DNA of 64,000 nt from Gammaproteobacteria bacterium. GTDB taxonomy: Bacteria; Pseudomonadota; Gammaproteobacteria; Xanthomonadales; Wenzhouxiangellaceae. Where the stretch lies: NCBI GenBank assembly GCA_003567685.1, contig PWYW01000056.1:1-64000 (forward strand), in the 5' to 3' direction. Of this stretch, positions 1 to 10,088 are shown piece after piece (the stretch's first letter is position 1; the number at the start of each line of letters is the position of its first letter). The translations under genes and the position numbers were made by a program. The notes beneath the pieces are model-generated. The model saw only the letters and a program-made list of their open reading frames with translations, was not told the DNA's origin and did no database searches.

Positions 1-1077
1 GCCAGCGGCAGCTTCATCGGTGGCAACAGCATCAATTTCGCCGACTACCTGGGCGAATTCTTTGCCGCCAACAACGCTCGAATCAGCCGCAACGAAGCAC
101 CAGAGATCAACAGCCTGCTGCTGGATGCGATGGGCTCATCGCTGTTGATTGAAGGCCAGGCCAGCGACGCGGACGGTGAGGTGGTGCTGATCGAGCTCGA
201 CATCTCCAACATCGACGCCGCGCCGGTGGCCGTGGACAGCCTGAATGTCATACCTGCTGCTGACGGCCAGTTCAGCGCAACGCTCGACGGCCTGGCTGAT
301 GGACTCTATGAAGTAGCCGCCGTTGCCATCGACAACGAGGGCGCTGAAAGCGCTGTCGTTGCCGCACAGACACGGATAGGCCCCCCACCGCCGGAGCAGC
401 CGCCCACCTTGTCAGATCTCGCCGTGGATGTCGCGGACGACTGCGCCACGGTGTCAGGCACCGTGACCGACGTCAACCAGAATATCCTTTCAGTCTCGGT
501 CTCGTATCGCCAGCAAGCCATTGAGGTGGCCAGCGCAGAAGCCATTGTCGACGGCATCTTTTTCGCTGCCAGCCAATGCGGCCTGCCGGGCGGTGAACTC
601 GAGGCCATCGTGACGGCTATCGACACCACGGACTTGACCGACACCGCGACCATTGCCTTCGAGATTGATGCTGGCCAGACAGGCGACTTCAACTTCCATA
701 TCAACAATGGCCATATCACCTGGGGCTCAGGGTACGCCGCCTGCTACCTGGCTTTCGGTACCAACGAATTCACCATGCGCGAAACAGCGCTGGGTGATGG
801 TCAATGCCACTGGGTAGCCGATGACGATGCTGCCTGCTTCGGCCCCTCGCAAGACTGCTCGCAGCTCGCTGGATCGGGCCCTGAACCAACCCCCGAACCT
901 GGCCCCGAACCTGAGCCCGAACCTGAGCCTGAACCCACCCCGACCTGCTCCTCGGTTGCCGCGTTCAACTACCTCCACCGCGCCGCTGGTCGAGCCTATT
1001 CCACCGGAAGCTTCTGGGCACCGAGCTATTTCAGCCAGGGAGGCGATGACCCCTTCCCGGATCCACCTACGGATTGA
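1..1077 (+). CDS. C-terminal part of a secreted esterase, probably PHB depolymerase family, with Pro/Glu-rich linker and C-terminal Cys-containing domain (5' truncated by window edge)
   Basis: Frame 1 open from base 1 (ASGSFIGGNSINFADYLGEFFAANN...), PEPTPEPGPEPEPEPEPEPTPT linker, terminal domain CSSVAAFNYLHRAAGRAYSTGSF resembling the HxxAGRA domain of PHB-depolymerase-type esterases. Confidence 0.5.
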   Translation, partial: ASGSFIGGNSINFADYLGEFFAANNARISRNEAPEINSLLLDAMGSSLLIEGQASDADGEVVLIELDISNIDAAPVAVDSLNVIPAADGQFSATLDGLADGLYEVAAVAIDNEGAESAVVAAQTRIGPPPPEQPPTLSDLAVDVADDCATVSGTVTDVNQNILSVSVSYRQQAIEVASAEAIVDGIFFAASQCGLPGGELEAIVTAIDTTDLTDTATIAFEIDAGQTGDFNFHINNGHITWGSGYAACYLAFGTNEFTMRETALGDGQCHWVADDDAACFGPSQDCSQLAGSGPEPTPEPGPEPEPEPEPEPTPTCSSVAAFNYLHRAAGRAYSTGSFWAPSYFSQGGDDPFPDPPTD

Positions 1078-1270
1078 ATACCCTTTACAGCCTGGACGGT
1101 GCGGTATGGAAGCTGGGCTCATGCCCCGGCTCTCCCTGAGCACTGGGCGACCAAGCCTGGCCTTCGGTGAGAGACCTGATCACCGGCATCAGGCGTGGTG
1201 CCTTTCCGGGCGATAGACCATTCGGGTAAGGTTGGGGCCGGTTTCTTTCCAACGCGCTTTTAAGTTCAGA

Positions 1271-2290
1271 ATGCCCAACCTTCGCCGGATCGTTGCCCTG
1301 GTATTGTCGTTGCTGATGTTGAACGGCTGCGCCCACTACATTGGGCGGAAAATCGTCGAACCGCCCGACCAGCATGAGTTATTGGCATTGGACCCGTCTG
1401 TCGCGGAGCAGCTGCACGGGCAGTTGTTTTCGAACACGGCACGGTTGGCCATGAGCGATGGCGTCGAGCTGCAGGTTTACTGGATGCCTACCGGCGTCTA
1501 TCCGCACCGATATCAGCTGTCACAAAACGAGGAACGTTTCAATTTGCGTTTCTCCATGTCGCTCTCCGGAGGCCCGCCGCGCAATACCGCGCGCGGCACC
1601 ATCGTTTTGCTGCACGGCTGGCAGGTTGATCACCAGCAGCTGCTTTTGTTCGCCATGGAACTGGGCAACCAGGGCTGGAATTCGGTGCTGGTGGACCTGA
1701 GGGGTCATGGCCAGTCCGGCGGCGAGCACGTGACCTTTGGCGTGCGTGAATCCGAGGACATTGCCTCAGTACTCGACTGGGTGCGCGAGCAACCCGAATT
1801 TGTCGAGCCGCTGGTGGTCATGGGCACCTCGTTGGGCGGCTCGGTGGGCCTGATGGCCGCAGCCCGGCGACCGGTGGACGCGGTGGTGGCCGTCGCGCCT
1901 TTCGCCGACTTCGGCGAGATCCTGCCCAACGGGCTGCAGGTCATGGCACCGGGCTGGATGGGCCCGTGGCTGCAACCGGCGCGGATCGAGCGCGCCCTGG
2001 TTCATGCCGAACAACGGGCCGGCATTCGCATGGCCGACGCGGCACCGATTCTCACCGCCTCGGAAATACAGGCACCGGTGCTGCTGATTCATGGCAAGGG
2101 CGACCGCTTCGTGCCGAAGGCCCAAAGCGAGCGACTGGCAGACAGTCTGCCCAACGCCCGGCTTGAGCTGGTTGATGTGTCGCAGCACGAAGTCTTGCTG
2201 ATTGACCGCGACCGGCTGTTCGACCTGGCCTTGCCCTGGCTGGACGAGGTTGCACCGGCAAGGCCGCCCGTGCCAGAGAACGCGAACTGA
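1271..2290 (+). CDS. alpha/beta hydrolase, putative lipoprotein
   Basis: Lipobox-like LMLNGC after signal peptide; VLLHGW, GHGQSGG, GTSLGG nucleophile elbow, C-terminal D..VP and H. Confidence 0.85.
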   Translation: MPNLRRIVALVLSLLMLNGCAHYIGRKIVEPPDQHELLALDPSVAEQLHGQLFSNTARLAMSDGVELQVYWMPTGVYPHRYQLSQNEERFNLRFSMSLSGGPPRNTARGTIVLLHGWQVDHQQLLLFAMELGNQGWNSVLVDLRGHGQSGGEHVTFGVRESEDIASVLDWVREQPEFVEPLVVMGTSLGGSVGLMAAARRPVDAVVAVAPFADFGEILPNGLQVMAPGWMGPWLQPARIERALVHAEQRAGIRMADAAPILTASEIQAPVLLIHGKGDRFVPKAQSERLADSLPNARLELVDVSQHEVLLIDRDRLFDLALPWLDEVAPARPPVPENAN

Positions 2291-2298
2291 CCGGTCGC

Positions 2299-2332
2299 AA
2301 AAAAAGGGCCGGCGAGGCTGCCCCCGCCGGCC
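2299..2332 (-). terminator. rho-independent terminator downstream of acnD
   Basis: On minus strand GGCCGGCGGGGGCAGCCTCGCCGGCCC followed by TTTTTTT. Confidence 0.75.
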
Positions 2333-2359
2333 GTTCAATCAAGCCACGCCGCTGGCCTG

Positions 2360-4969
2360 TCAGGCCGCTTCGGATTCCTCGAGGAAATCCTGGGCAAAAC
2401 GCTGGAGCACGCCGCCGGCGGAATAGATGCTGACTTCCTCGGCGGTGTCCAGACGGCACTTGACCGCGGCCTCGACGGTCTCGCCGTTGGCCCGATGGAT
2501 AACCAGGGTCAGGGTGGCGCCCGGTGCCGGCTCGCCCTTGACATCAAAGGTTTCGGTGCCGTCGAGCTTCAGTGTCTTGCGATCATCACCGCCGGTGAAC
2601 TCCAGCGGCAAGACGCCCATGCCAATCAGGTTGGTGCGGTGGATGCGCTCGAAGCCTTCGGCCACGATGGCCTCGACGCCGGCCAGGCGCACACCCTTGG
2701 CGGCCCAATCGCGCGAGGAGCCCTGGCCGTAGTCCTTGCCGGCAATGACGATCAACGGCTGCTTGCGCTGCATGTAGGTTTCAATGGCGTCCCACATGCG
2801 CATGACCTTACCGTCGGGCTCGAGCCGGGTCAGTGAACCCTGCTTGACCTCGCCGTCGACCACGGCCATTTCGTTGATCAGCTTGGGGTTGGCAAAGGTG
2901 GCCCGCTGGGCGGTCAGGTGGTCACCGCGGTGGGTGGCGTAGGAATTGAAGTCTTCCTCCGGCAGGCCCATTTTCGCCAGGTATTCGCCGGCCGCGCTGT
3001 CGGCCATGATGGCATTCGACGGCGACAAGTGGTCGGTGGTGATGTTGTCACCCAGCACGGCCAGCGGGCGCATTCCGGTAAGCGTGCGCTCGGCGGCCAG
3101 CGCGCCTTCCCAGTAGGGCGGCCGACGGATGTAGGTACTTTCCGGCCGCCAGTCATACAGCGGGCTGACCTTCTTGATGCGCTTGAATTTCTGGCCGAAC
3201 ATCGGCTCGTAGACCTTGCGGAAGTGTTCGGGCTTGACGCTCTGGGCAACGATGGCATCAATCTCCTCGTCGCTGGGCCACAGGTCTTTCAGCGTGATCG
3301 AATTGCCGTCGGCGTCTTCACCCAGCGCGTCTCTTTCAATATCGAAGCGTACCGAACCGGCAATGGCATAGGCCACGACCAGCGCCGGCGAGGCCAGGAA
3401 GGACTGCTTGGCGTAGGGATGGATGCGGCCGTCGAAGTTGCGGTTGCCCGACAGCACGGCCACCGAGTGCACGTCGCGATCGATGATTTCCTGCTGGATT
3501 TCCGGGTCCAGCGCGCCGGACATGCCGTTGCAGGTGGTGCAGGCAAAGGCGACGATGCCGAAGCCCAGATTTTCCAGCTCTTCAAGCAGGCCGGCCTCTT
3601 CCAGGTACAGGCGAACGGCAATCGAGCCCGGTGCAAACGACGACTTCACCCAGGGTTTGCGCAGCAGACCCAGCTCGTTGGCCTTTTTCGCCAGCAGGCC
3701 GGCAGCAATCACGTTGCGCGGGTTGGAGGTATTGGTGCAGGAGGTGATCGCGGCGATGATCACGGCGCCATCCGGCATCGAACCGTCTTCGGGAATCTCG
3801 TAGGGGCCGGCAATGCCGCTGGTCGACAGCGACGAGGTCGAGACGCGTTTGTGCGGGTTGGACGGGCCGGCGATGTTGCGACCAATCGTCGACAGATCGA
3901 AGCTCAGCACGCGCTCGTAATCGGCGCCCTCGATGTCGTCGGCCCAGATACCGGTGTGACGGGCGTAGTCCTCGACCAGCTTGACGCGGGCCTCGTCGCG
4001 GCCGGTCAGCTTGAGATAGTCGATGGTCTGCTCGTCGATGTGGAACATCGCCGCCGTGGCGCCATATTCCGGGGTCATGTTGGAGATGGTGGCGCGGTCG
4101 CCCACGGTGAGGGTTCGCGCGCCGGGGCCGAAAAACTCCAGCCAGGCACCGACCACGCGTTGCTCGCGCAGGAATTCGGTCAGCGCCAGCACGATATCCG
4201 TCGCGGTAATGCCAGGCTGCGGCTTGCCGGTGAGTTCGACGCCGACGATGTCCGGCAAACGCAGGTAGGAGGCCCGGCCCAGCATGACGTTCTCGGCCTC
4301 CAGGCCGCCCACGCCAATAGCAATAACGCCCAGTGCGCAGACGTGCGGGGTGTGCGAGTCGGTGCCGACCAGGGTATCGGGGAAGGCCACGCTGTCGCGC
4401 ACCTCGACCACGGTGCACATCCGCTCCAGGTTGATCTGGTGCATGATGCCGTTGCCCGGCGGAATCACGTCGACGTTGTCGAAGGCTTCCCTGGTCCAGT
4501 TGATGAAGTCGAACCGGTCGGCGTTGCGGCGTTCTTCGATGGCGCGGTTCTTCTCGAAGGCATCCTTTTCAAAACCGGCGTGCTCGACGGCCAGCGAATG
4601 ATCAACGATGAGCTGGACCGGCACCACCGGGTTGACCGCGGCCGGGTCGCCACCCTTGTCGGCGATGGCATCGCGCAGGCCAGCCAGGTCGACCAGCGCG
4701 GTCTGGCCAAGAATGTCGTGACAGACCACCCTCGCCGGAAACCAGGGGAAATCCAGATCGCGCTTGCGCTCGATGATTTGCCGCAGGCTGTCATCCAGTT
4801 GTTCGGCCGGGCAACAACGCACCAGGTTCTCGGCCAGCACGCGTGAGACGTAGGGCAGCTTGCTCCATGCGCCCGGCGAGAGGGCATCGCAGGCCTCACG
4901 GGCATCGAAGTACGCCAGTTCTGAACCGGGTAGCGTTTTGCGAAAGGGCGAAGTGACATTCATAAGCAT
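2360..4969 (-). CDS. acnD: Fe/S-dependent 2-methylisocitrate dehydratase AcnD (aconitase family)
   Basis: 869 aa; RKRDLDFPWFPARVVCHDILGQTALVDLAGLRDAIADKGGDPAAVNPVVPVQLIVDHSLAVE is AcnD-like rather than AcnA-like; aconitase cysteine motifs present. Confidence 0.9.
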   Translation of the reverse strand: MLMNVTSPFRKTLPGSELAYFDAREACDALSPGAWSKLPYVSRVLAENLVRCCPAEQLDDSLRQIIERKRDLDFPWFPARVVCHDILGQTALVDLAGLRDAIADKGGDPAAVNPVVPVQLIVDHSLAVEHAGFEKDAFEKNRAIEERRNADRFDFINWTREAFDNVDVIPPGNGIMHQINLERMCTVVEVRDSVAFPDTLVGTDSHTPHVCALGVIAIGVGGLEAENVMLGRASYLRLPDIVGVELTGKPQPGITATDIVLALTEFLREQRVVGAWLEFFGPGARTLTVGDRATISNMTPEYGATAAMFHIDEQTIDYLKLTGRDEARVKLVEDYARHTGIWADDIEGADYERVLSFDLSTIGRNIAGPSNPHKRVSTSSLSTSGIAGPYEIPEDGSMPDGAVIIAAITSCTNTSNPRNVIAAGLLAKKANELGLLRKPWVKSSFAPGSIAVRLYLEEAGLLEELENLGFGIVAFACTTCNGMSGALDPEIQQEIIDRDVHSVAVLSGNRNFDGRIHPYAKQSFLASPALVVAYAIAGSVRFDIERDALGEDADGNSITLKDLWPSDEEIDAIVAQSVKPEHFRKVYEPMFGQKFKRIKKVSPLYDWRPESTYIRRPPYWEGALAAERTLTGMRPLAVLGDNITTDHLSPSNAIMADSAAGEYLAKMGLPEEDFNSYATHRGDHLTAQRATFANPKLINEMAVVDGEVKQGSLTRLEPDGKVMRMWDAIETYMQRKQPLIVIAGKDYGQGSSRDWAAKGVRLAGVEAIVAEGFERIHRTNLIGMGVLPLEFTGGDDRKTLKLDGTETFDVKGEPAPGATLTLVIHRANGETVEAAVKCRLDTAEEVSIYSAGGVLQRFAQDFLEESEAA

Positions 4970-5027
4970 TCAGTCCGTAATCTGGGGTCAGACATTAACC
5001 GCTAATGGTACCTCATCGACCCTGTTT

Positions 5028-5849
5028 TCAATCGGGCTGACAGCCCGGACAGCGATACAGGCGACGCCCACTGACCGTGGTCCGCTCGATGGCGCTGTCG
5101 CAAAGGTGGCAGGCCTGACCCTCGCGGTCGAACACGTAGTGCCGGTACTCCCGGCGCGTCCAGCCAGCGCGTTTCAGCGCCAGGGCGCGTTCGGCATCCA
5201 GGGTGATTCCACCGGTCTTGACCGATCGCCACATCAACCGATGGGCGGCCTCGGCCAGCCTTCGACGCCTTCCAGCATCCAGATCGACCAGACGCGAATC
5301 CGGCGGAATGCCGGCCAGGAACAGGATTTCCGAGCGCAGGTAATTCCCCACGCCGGCCAGGAAAGACTGGTCCAGCAGCAACAGACCCAGACGCCGACGC
5401 TGGCCGGGAAATTCGTCGAGCCAGGCGTCTACCTCGTCAACGCCGGCCTCCGAGGAGAGGATGTCCAGCCCGGCACGGGCGATGAAGGGATGAGACTGGA
5501 TCTCGCTGGCAGGGATTACCTCGATGTCGGAAGCGGAATACAGCAGCGCTGACCGGGTTGGCGTGCTGAGCGCCAGTCGCAGTGAGCGGCGCGTGTCCGG
5601 CCGCCGATCCGGTTCGCTGAAACGCCAGCGACCGTAAAGCTGGTTATGGGTATAAATCGCTTCACCCGTCCGGAAGTAAATCATCAGAGCCTTGCCGAGG
5701 GTTGTCACTCGTTCGACCTGGCTATCCGAAAGCGGGGCCTGCCATTTTTTCAGGTGATTGAAGGCGAACCAGACTTCAGTCAGTGGCTTGTCGGCGATGT
5801 CGGCGTGCAACTTGCGCGCCACTCGATACATTTCAGGCCCTTCCGGCAC
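5028..5849 (-). CDS. nei: endonuclease VIII / Fpg-Nei family DNA glycosylase (GTG start)
   Basis: N-terminal (M)PEGPEM, LLLDQSFLAGVGNYLRSEILF, C-terminal zinc finger CHLCDSAIERTTVSGRRLYRCPGCQ. Confidence 0.93.
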   Translation of the reverse strand: MPEGPEMYRVARKLHADIADKPLTEVWFAFNHLKKWQAPLSDSQVERVTTLGKALMIYFRTGEAIYTHNQLYGRWRFSEPDRRPDTRRSLRLALSTPTRSALLYSASDIEVIPASEIQSHPFIARAGLDILSSEAGVDEVDAWLDEFPGQRRRLGLLLLDQSFLAGVGNYLRSEILFLAGIPPDSRLVDLDAGRRRRLAEAAHRLMWRSVKTGGITLDAERALALKRAGWTRREYRHYVFDREGQACHLCDSAIERTTVSGRRLYRCPGCQPD

Positions 5850-5860
5850 GGTTTATCTCC

Positions 5861-5874
5861 TTGACAAATGTCAA
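5861..5874. promoter_or_regulatory. perfect palindrome TTGACAAATGTCAA, possible CRP/FNR-family operator
   Basis: TTGAC-N4-GTCAA spacing; in the nei/nqrA divergent intergenic region, adjacent to the nei RBS. Confidence 0.4.
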
Positions 5875-6015
5875 AGTTATCAGACGGTTCAGTGCTTTCG
5901 CGTCAACATCGCGGAACGTTCACCAACGCCCTCAAACTCTCGGGATCGAGTGGATAAAAAACCGAAATTTTGCGATAATGAACGGCTGAAATTTACTCCT
6001 TCTGGTTAAACCATC

Positions 6016-7368
6016 ATGATCCGTATCAAAAAGGGATTGGACCTGCCGCTGGCAGGAGAGCCCGAACAGCAGATCCACGCTGGCAATTCGGTGCGCAAGG
6101 TGGCGGTGTTGGGTGCCGATTACCCCGGCATGCGCCCAACCCTGCTCGTCAGCGAGGGCGACCTGGTCAAACGCGGCCAGCCGTTGTTCGAGGACAAGAA
6201 AAACCCCGGCGTGATTCACACCGCCCCTGCGGCCGGCCGCGTGCTGGCGATCAATCGCGGGGCCAAGCGATTCATGCTGTCGGTGGTCATCGACACCACC
6301 GAAGGCGGCGGCGACCAAACCTTCGAGCACTGGCGTGAAGGCCTTCAGGCCAGCACCGATAGCGACACGATCCGCAAAGTGCTGATCGAATCGGGCGAGT
6401 GGACGGCACTGCGGACTCGTCCCTACGGTCGCACCCCGGCCGTCGATAGCCAGCCGCAGGCAATCTTCGTGACCGCCATGGACACCAACCCGGTCTGCGG
6501 CGATCCGGATCTGATCATCGGCGAGCAGCAGGACGCTTTCCGCGACGGCTTGCGCGCCTTGTCGACCCAGACCAAGGGCACTGTGTGGGTCTGTCGTCGC
6601 GCCGGCTCAGAGCTCAAGAGCTTTGCCGAAGGCAACATTCGCGAGGAAAGCTTCGCCGGGCCGCACCCGGCCGGTAATGCCGGCACCCACATTCATTACC
6701 TGAACCCGGTCGATCGCAACCGCGAAGTCTGGTCGATTGACTACCAGAACGTGATTGCCATTGGCAAGCTCATGGCCACCGGCAAGCTCTACAGCGACCG
6801 TGTCATTGCCATCGGCGGTCCGCAAGTCAAGTCTCCGCGCCTGGTGCGTGCCCAGTCGGGCGCCAGCGTTGAAGACCTGACTCGCGATGAAATGAAGGAC
6901 GGCAACAACCGCATCGTTGCCGGCTCGGTCTTCAACGGCCACCATGCCAAGGGCCCAATCGCCTTTCTCGGGCGCCTGCACAACCAGGTCACCGTACTGG
7001 CCGAAGGCGAAGAGCGGCAACTGTTCGGCTACCTGTCGCTCGGGCTCAACGACCGCCGCCACTCGTTCATGAACATCTACCTGAACAAGCTGTTCGGCAA
7101 GCGCCCGCTGAACCTGACCGCCTCGACCAATGGCTCCGAGCGCGCCATGGTGCCACTCGGCCACTACGAAGGCATCTTCCCCTTCGACACCCTGCCCGCC
7201 CAGCTCCTGCGCTCGCTGATTGTCGGCGACATGGAGATGGCGGAAAAACTCGGTGCGCTGGAACTGGTCGAAGAAGACCTGGCCCTGTGCTCCTATGTCT
7301 GCGTCGGCAAGTATGAATACGGGCCGATTCTTCGTGACAACCTTGACCGCATTCAAAGTGAGGGTTAA
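6016..7368 (+). CDS. nqrA: Na+-translocating NADH:quinone reductase subunit A
   Basis: MIRIKKGLDLPLAGEPEQQIH; first gene of the nqr operon. Confidence 0.97.
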   Translation: MIRIKKGLDLPLAGEPEQQIHAGNSVRKVAVLGADYPGMRPTLLVSEGDLVKRGQPLFEDKKNPGVIHTAPAAGRVLAINRGAKRFMLSVVIDTTEGGGDQTFEHWREGLQASTDSDTIRKVLIESGEWTALRTRPYGRTPAVDSQPQAIFVTAMDTNPVCGDPDLIIGEQQDAFRDGLRALSTQTKGTVWVCRRAGSELKSFAEGNIREESFAGPHPAGNAGTHIHYLNPVDRNREVWSIDYQNVIAIGKLMATGKLYSDRVIAIGGPQVKSPRLVRAQSGASVEDLTRDEMKDGNNRIVAGSVFNGHHAKGPIAFLGRLHNQVTVLAEGEERQLFGYLSLGLNDRRHSFMNIYLNKLFGKRPLNLTASTNGSERAMVPLGHYEGIFPFDTLPAQLLRSLIVGDMEMAEKLGALELVEEDLALCSYVCVGKYEYGPILRDNLDRIQSEG

Positions 7369-8622
7369 ATGGGACTGAGAACTTACATCGACCGGCGTAT
7401 TTCGCCCCACTTCCACAAAGGCGGCAAGTACGAGCGGTTCTATACCTTCTATGAAATGTTCGACACCATGCTGTACAGCCCGTCGGACACCACCAAGACC
7501 ACGGCCCACGTGCGCGATGGCCTTGACCTGAAGCGGGTGATGATCACGGTGTGGTTCGCCGCGCTGCCGGCCTTGTTCTTCGGCATGATCAACGTCGGCT
7601 ACCAGGCCAACCTGCAGATCAGCGAGTTCGGCTACACGCCGATCGAGGGCTGGCGGATGGACCTGCTGGCGTTGCTCGGGGTGGGTTTCGACCACACTAA
7701 CTGGATCGCCAACCTGATGCACGGCGCGGTGTATTACCTGCCCATCATGATCGTCACCTATCTTGGTGGTTTCATCTGGGAAGGTCTGTTCGCCTGGCGT
7801 CGTGGTCATGAGGTCAACGAAGGCTTCTTTGTCACCGGCATCCTGTTCACGCTGATTCTGCCGCCCACCATTCCGCTGTGGATGGTCTTCCTGGGCATCA
7901 GCTTCGGGGTTGTCGTAGGTAAAGAAGTGTTCGGCGGCACCGGCAAGAACTTCCTGAACCCGGCCCTGACCGCACGCGCCTTCCTGTACTTCGCCTATCC
8001 GGCCTCGATGTCCGGCGATTCGGTCTGGACCGCCGTGGATGGCTTCTCCTCGCCGACGCCGCTGGCCATGGCCGCTACGGGTGATCTGGACTACAGCGCG
8101 GCACTCACCGCCAATGCCTCGACCGCTCCGGAGGTGGATCTGGCGTGGATGCAGACCGCTCTGGGCGGCATACAAGGCTCGATCGGCGAGACGTCCACGC
8201 TGATCATTGCCTTCGGCGCCCTGATTCTGCTGCTGACCAAGATCGCCTCCTGGCGCATCATGCTGAGCGTTTTCCTGGGCATGTTCTTCATGGCCGGCTT
8301 CCTCAACTGGGTGGGCAGCGAAACCAACCCGATGTTTGCCATGCCCTGGTATTGGCACCTGACCATCGGCGGTTTTGCCTTCGGCATGGTGTACATGGCC
8401 ACCGACCCCGTTTCGGCCTCGATGACCAATGCCGGGAAATGGATATTCGGGATACTGATCGGCGTGATGACGGTACTCATCCGCGTGGTCAACCCGGCCT
8501 TCCCCGAAGGCATCATGCTGGCCATTCTGTTCGCCAACCTGTGCGCGCCGCTGATTGACTACCTGGTCATCAAGGCCACCGTGGCCCGGCGAACGAGACG
8601 TCTCCAGGAGTATGCGGCATGA
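7369..8622 (+). CDS. nqrB: Na+-NQR subunit B
   Basis: Multi-TM protein; KEVFGGTGKNFLNPALTARAFLYFAYP; GSIGETSTL. Confidence 0.97.
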   Translation: MGLRTYIDRRISPHFHKGGKYERFYTFYEMFDTMLYSPSDTTKTTAHVRDGLDLKRVMITVWFAALPALFFGMINVGYQANLQISEFGYTPIEGWRMDLLALLGVGFDHTNWIANLMHGAVYYLPIMIVTYLGGFIWEGLFAWRRGHEVNEGFFVTGILFTLILPPTIPLWMVFLGISFGVVVGKEVFGGTGKNFLNPALTARAFLYFAYPASMSGDSVWTAVDGFSSPTPLAMAATGDLDYSAALTANASTAPEVDLAWMQTALGGIQGSIGETSTLIIAFGALILLLTKIASWRIMLSVFLGMFFMAGFLNWVGSETNPMFAMPWYWHLTIGGFAFGMVYMATDPVSASMTNAGKWIFGILIGVMTVLIRVVNPAFPEGIMLAILFANLCAPLIDYLVIKATVARRTRRLQEYAA

Positions 8623-9398
8623 AGGACAAGAACAGCATCAGTAACGTATTGAAAGTTGCCCTGGGGGTTTGCCTGGTGTGTGCGGTGGTGGTTTCCACCG
8701 CCGCCGTCACCCTGCGGCCGCACCAGGAAGTCAACCGGAACGCCTTCCGTCAACTGAACGTGCTGCAGGCGGCCGGGCTTTGGCAGCCGGGCATGAATAT
8801 CGAGCAGGCGTTCGAAAATATCGATCATCGCCTGGTCGATTTCGATACCGGCGAATTCGTTGAGTTCGATGAGTCATTCGACCCGGTTCGCGCAGCCCGT
8901 GACCCGGCCATGAGCCGCCCTCTGGGTGATGACCCGGCTGGCATTGGACGCCGCGCCAACATTGGAGAAGTCTTCATGGCCCGCAATGATGCCGGAGAAC
9001 TGATCCGCGTCGTGCTGCCCATCCACGGCTACGGTCTCTGGTCAACCATGTACGGCTTCCTCGCGCTCGAACCCGACCTCAACACCGTCTCCGGCGTCAG
9101 CTTTTTCGAGCACGGCGAAACGCCGGGCCTGGGTGGTGAAATTGAAAACCCGCGCTGGCAGGAACAGTGGGTCGGCACTCGGCTTCGCGATGACAGCGGC
9201 GATCTGGCGTTCCGGGTCAGCCGTGGCCCAACGCCCTCGGGTGTGTCGGACGCCGACTATCGCATTGATGGCTTGTCCGGCGCCACCATCACCGCCAACG
9301 GCGTGGAAGCCATGGTTCGATTCTGGATGGGCGATGAAGGTTACGGCCCGCTGCTGGCCCGCATGGCCAATGAAACTTCAGCCACGGAGGTGTTCTGA
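8619..9398 (+). CDS. nqrC: Na+-NQR subunit C
   Basis: Covalent FMN motif [24 protein letters not shown]; operon position. Confidence 0.96.
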   Translation: MKDKNSISNVLKVALGVCLVCAVVVSTAAVTLRPHQEVNRNAFRQLNVLQAAGLWQPGMNIEQAFENIDHRLVDFDTGEFVEFDESFDPVRAARDPAMSRPLGDDPAGIGRRANIGEVFMARNDAGELIRVVLPIHGYGLWSTMYGFLALEPDLNTVSGVSFFEHGETPGLGGEIENPRWQEQWVGTRLRDDSGDLAFRVSRGPTPSGVSDADYRIDGLSGATITANGVEAMVRFWMGDEGYGPLLARMANETSATEVF

Positions 9399-10066
9399 TG
9401 GCCAAATTAAAAACCAAAGACGTGATGTTGGCGCCCGTTTTCGCCAACAACCCGATTGCACTGCAGATTCTCGGCATCTGCTCGGCGCTGGCCATCACCA
9501 CCAAAATGAGCACGACGGTGACGATGTGCCTGGCGGTGATTTTCGTCATGACGCTGTCGAATTTCTTCGTCTCGCTGATTCGAAACATCATCCCGTCGAA
9601 CATCCGCATCATCGTGCAGATGACCATCATCACCACGCTGGTGATCGTGGTTGATCAGTTCCTGCAGGCCTTCGCCTTCCAGCTCTCTCGTGAGCTGAGC
9701 GTTTTCGTCGGACTGATCATCACCAACTGCATCGTGCTGGGTCGCGCTGAGGCCTTTGCCATGCAAAACCCGCCGTTGATCTCAGCGGTTGACGGTTTTG
9801 GTAACGCACTGGGTTACAGCGTGGTGCTGCTGTTCGTCGGCTTCGCCCGCGAACTGTTTGGCTCCGGCTCGGTCTTTGGCATCGAAGTGTTCGCCCTGAG
9901 CACCGAAGGTGGCTGGTACGTGGCCAACGGCCTGATGCTGCTGCCGCCGTCGGCGTTTTTCCTGATCGCGGCTTTCATCTGGGTGCTGAGAACCTTCCGT
10001 ACCGAACAGGTGGAAACCGAAGAGTTCGAGATCAAGCCCAACACCCGCGTCAGCGCGGCGTTCTAA
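9398..10066 (+). CDS. nqrD: Na+-NQR subunit D
   Basis: [30 protein letters not shown]; operon position. Confidence 0.96.
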   Translation: MAKLKTKDVMLAPVFANNPIALQILGICSALAITTKMSTTVTMCLAVIFVMTLSNFFVSLIRNIIPSNIRIIVQMTIITTLVIVVDQFLQAFAFQLSRELSVFVGLIITNCIVLGRAEAFAMQNPPLISAVDGFGNALGYSVVLLFVGFARELFGSGSVFGIEVFALSTEGGWYVANGLMLLPPSAFFLIAAFIWVLRTFRTEQVETEEFEIKPNTRVSAAF

Positions 10067-10088
10067 GGGATAGGGAGCGATAACAATC

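Noticed and set aside
2918-4846. 642-aa ORF on + strand antisense to acnD
   Set aside because: Shadow ORF from high GC codon bias; the composition (A/G/R/H/Q rich) is not protein-like and acnD is unambiguous.
6607-8358. 583-aa minus-strand ORF across nqrA/nqrB
   Set aside because: Antisense shadow of well-conserved nqr genes; low-complexity His/Gln/Gly-rich translation.
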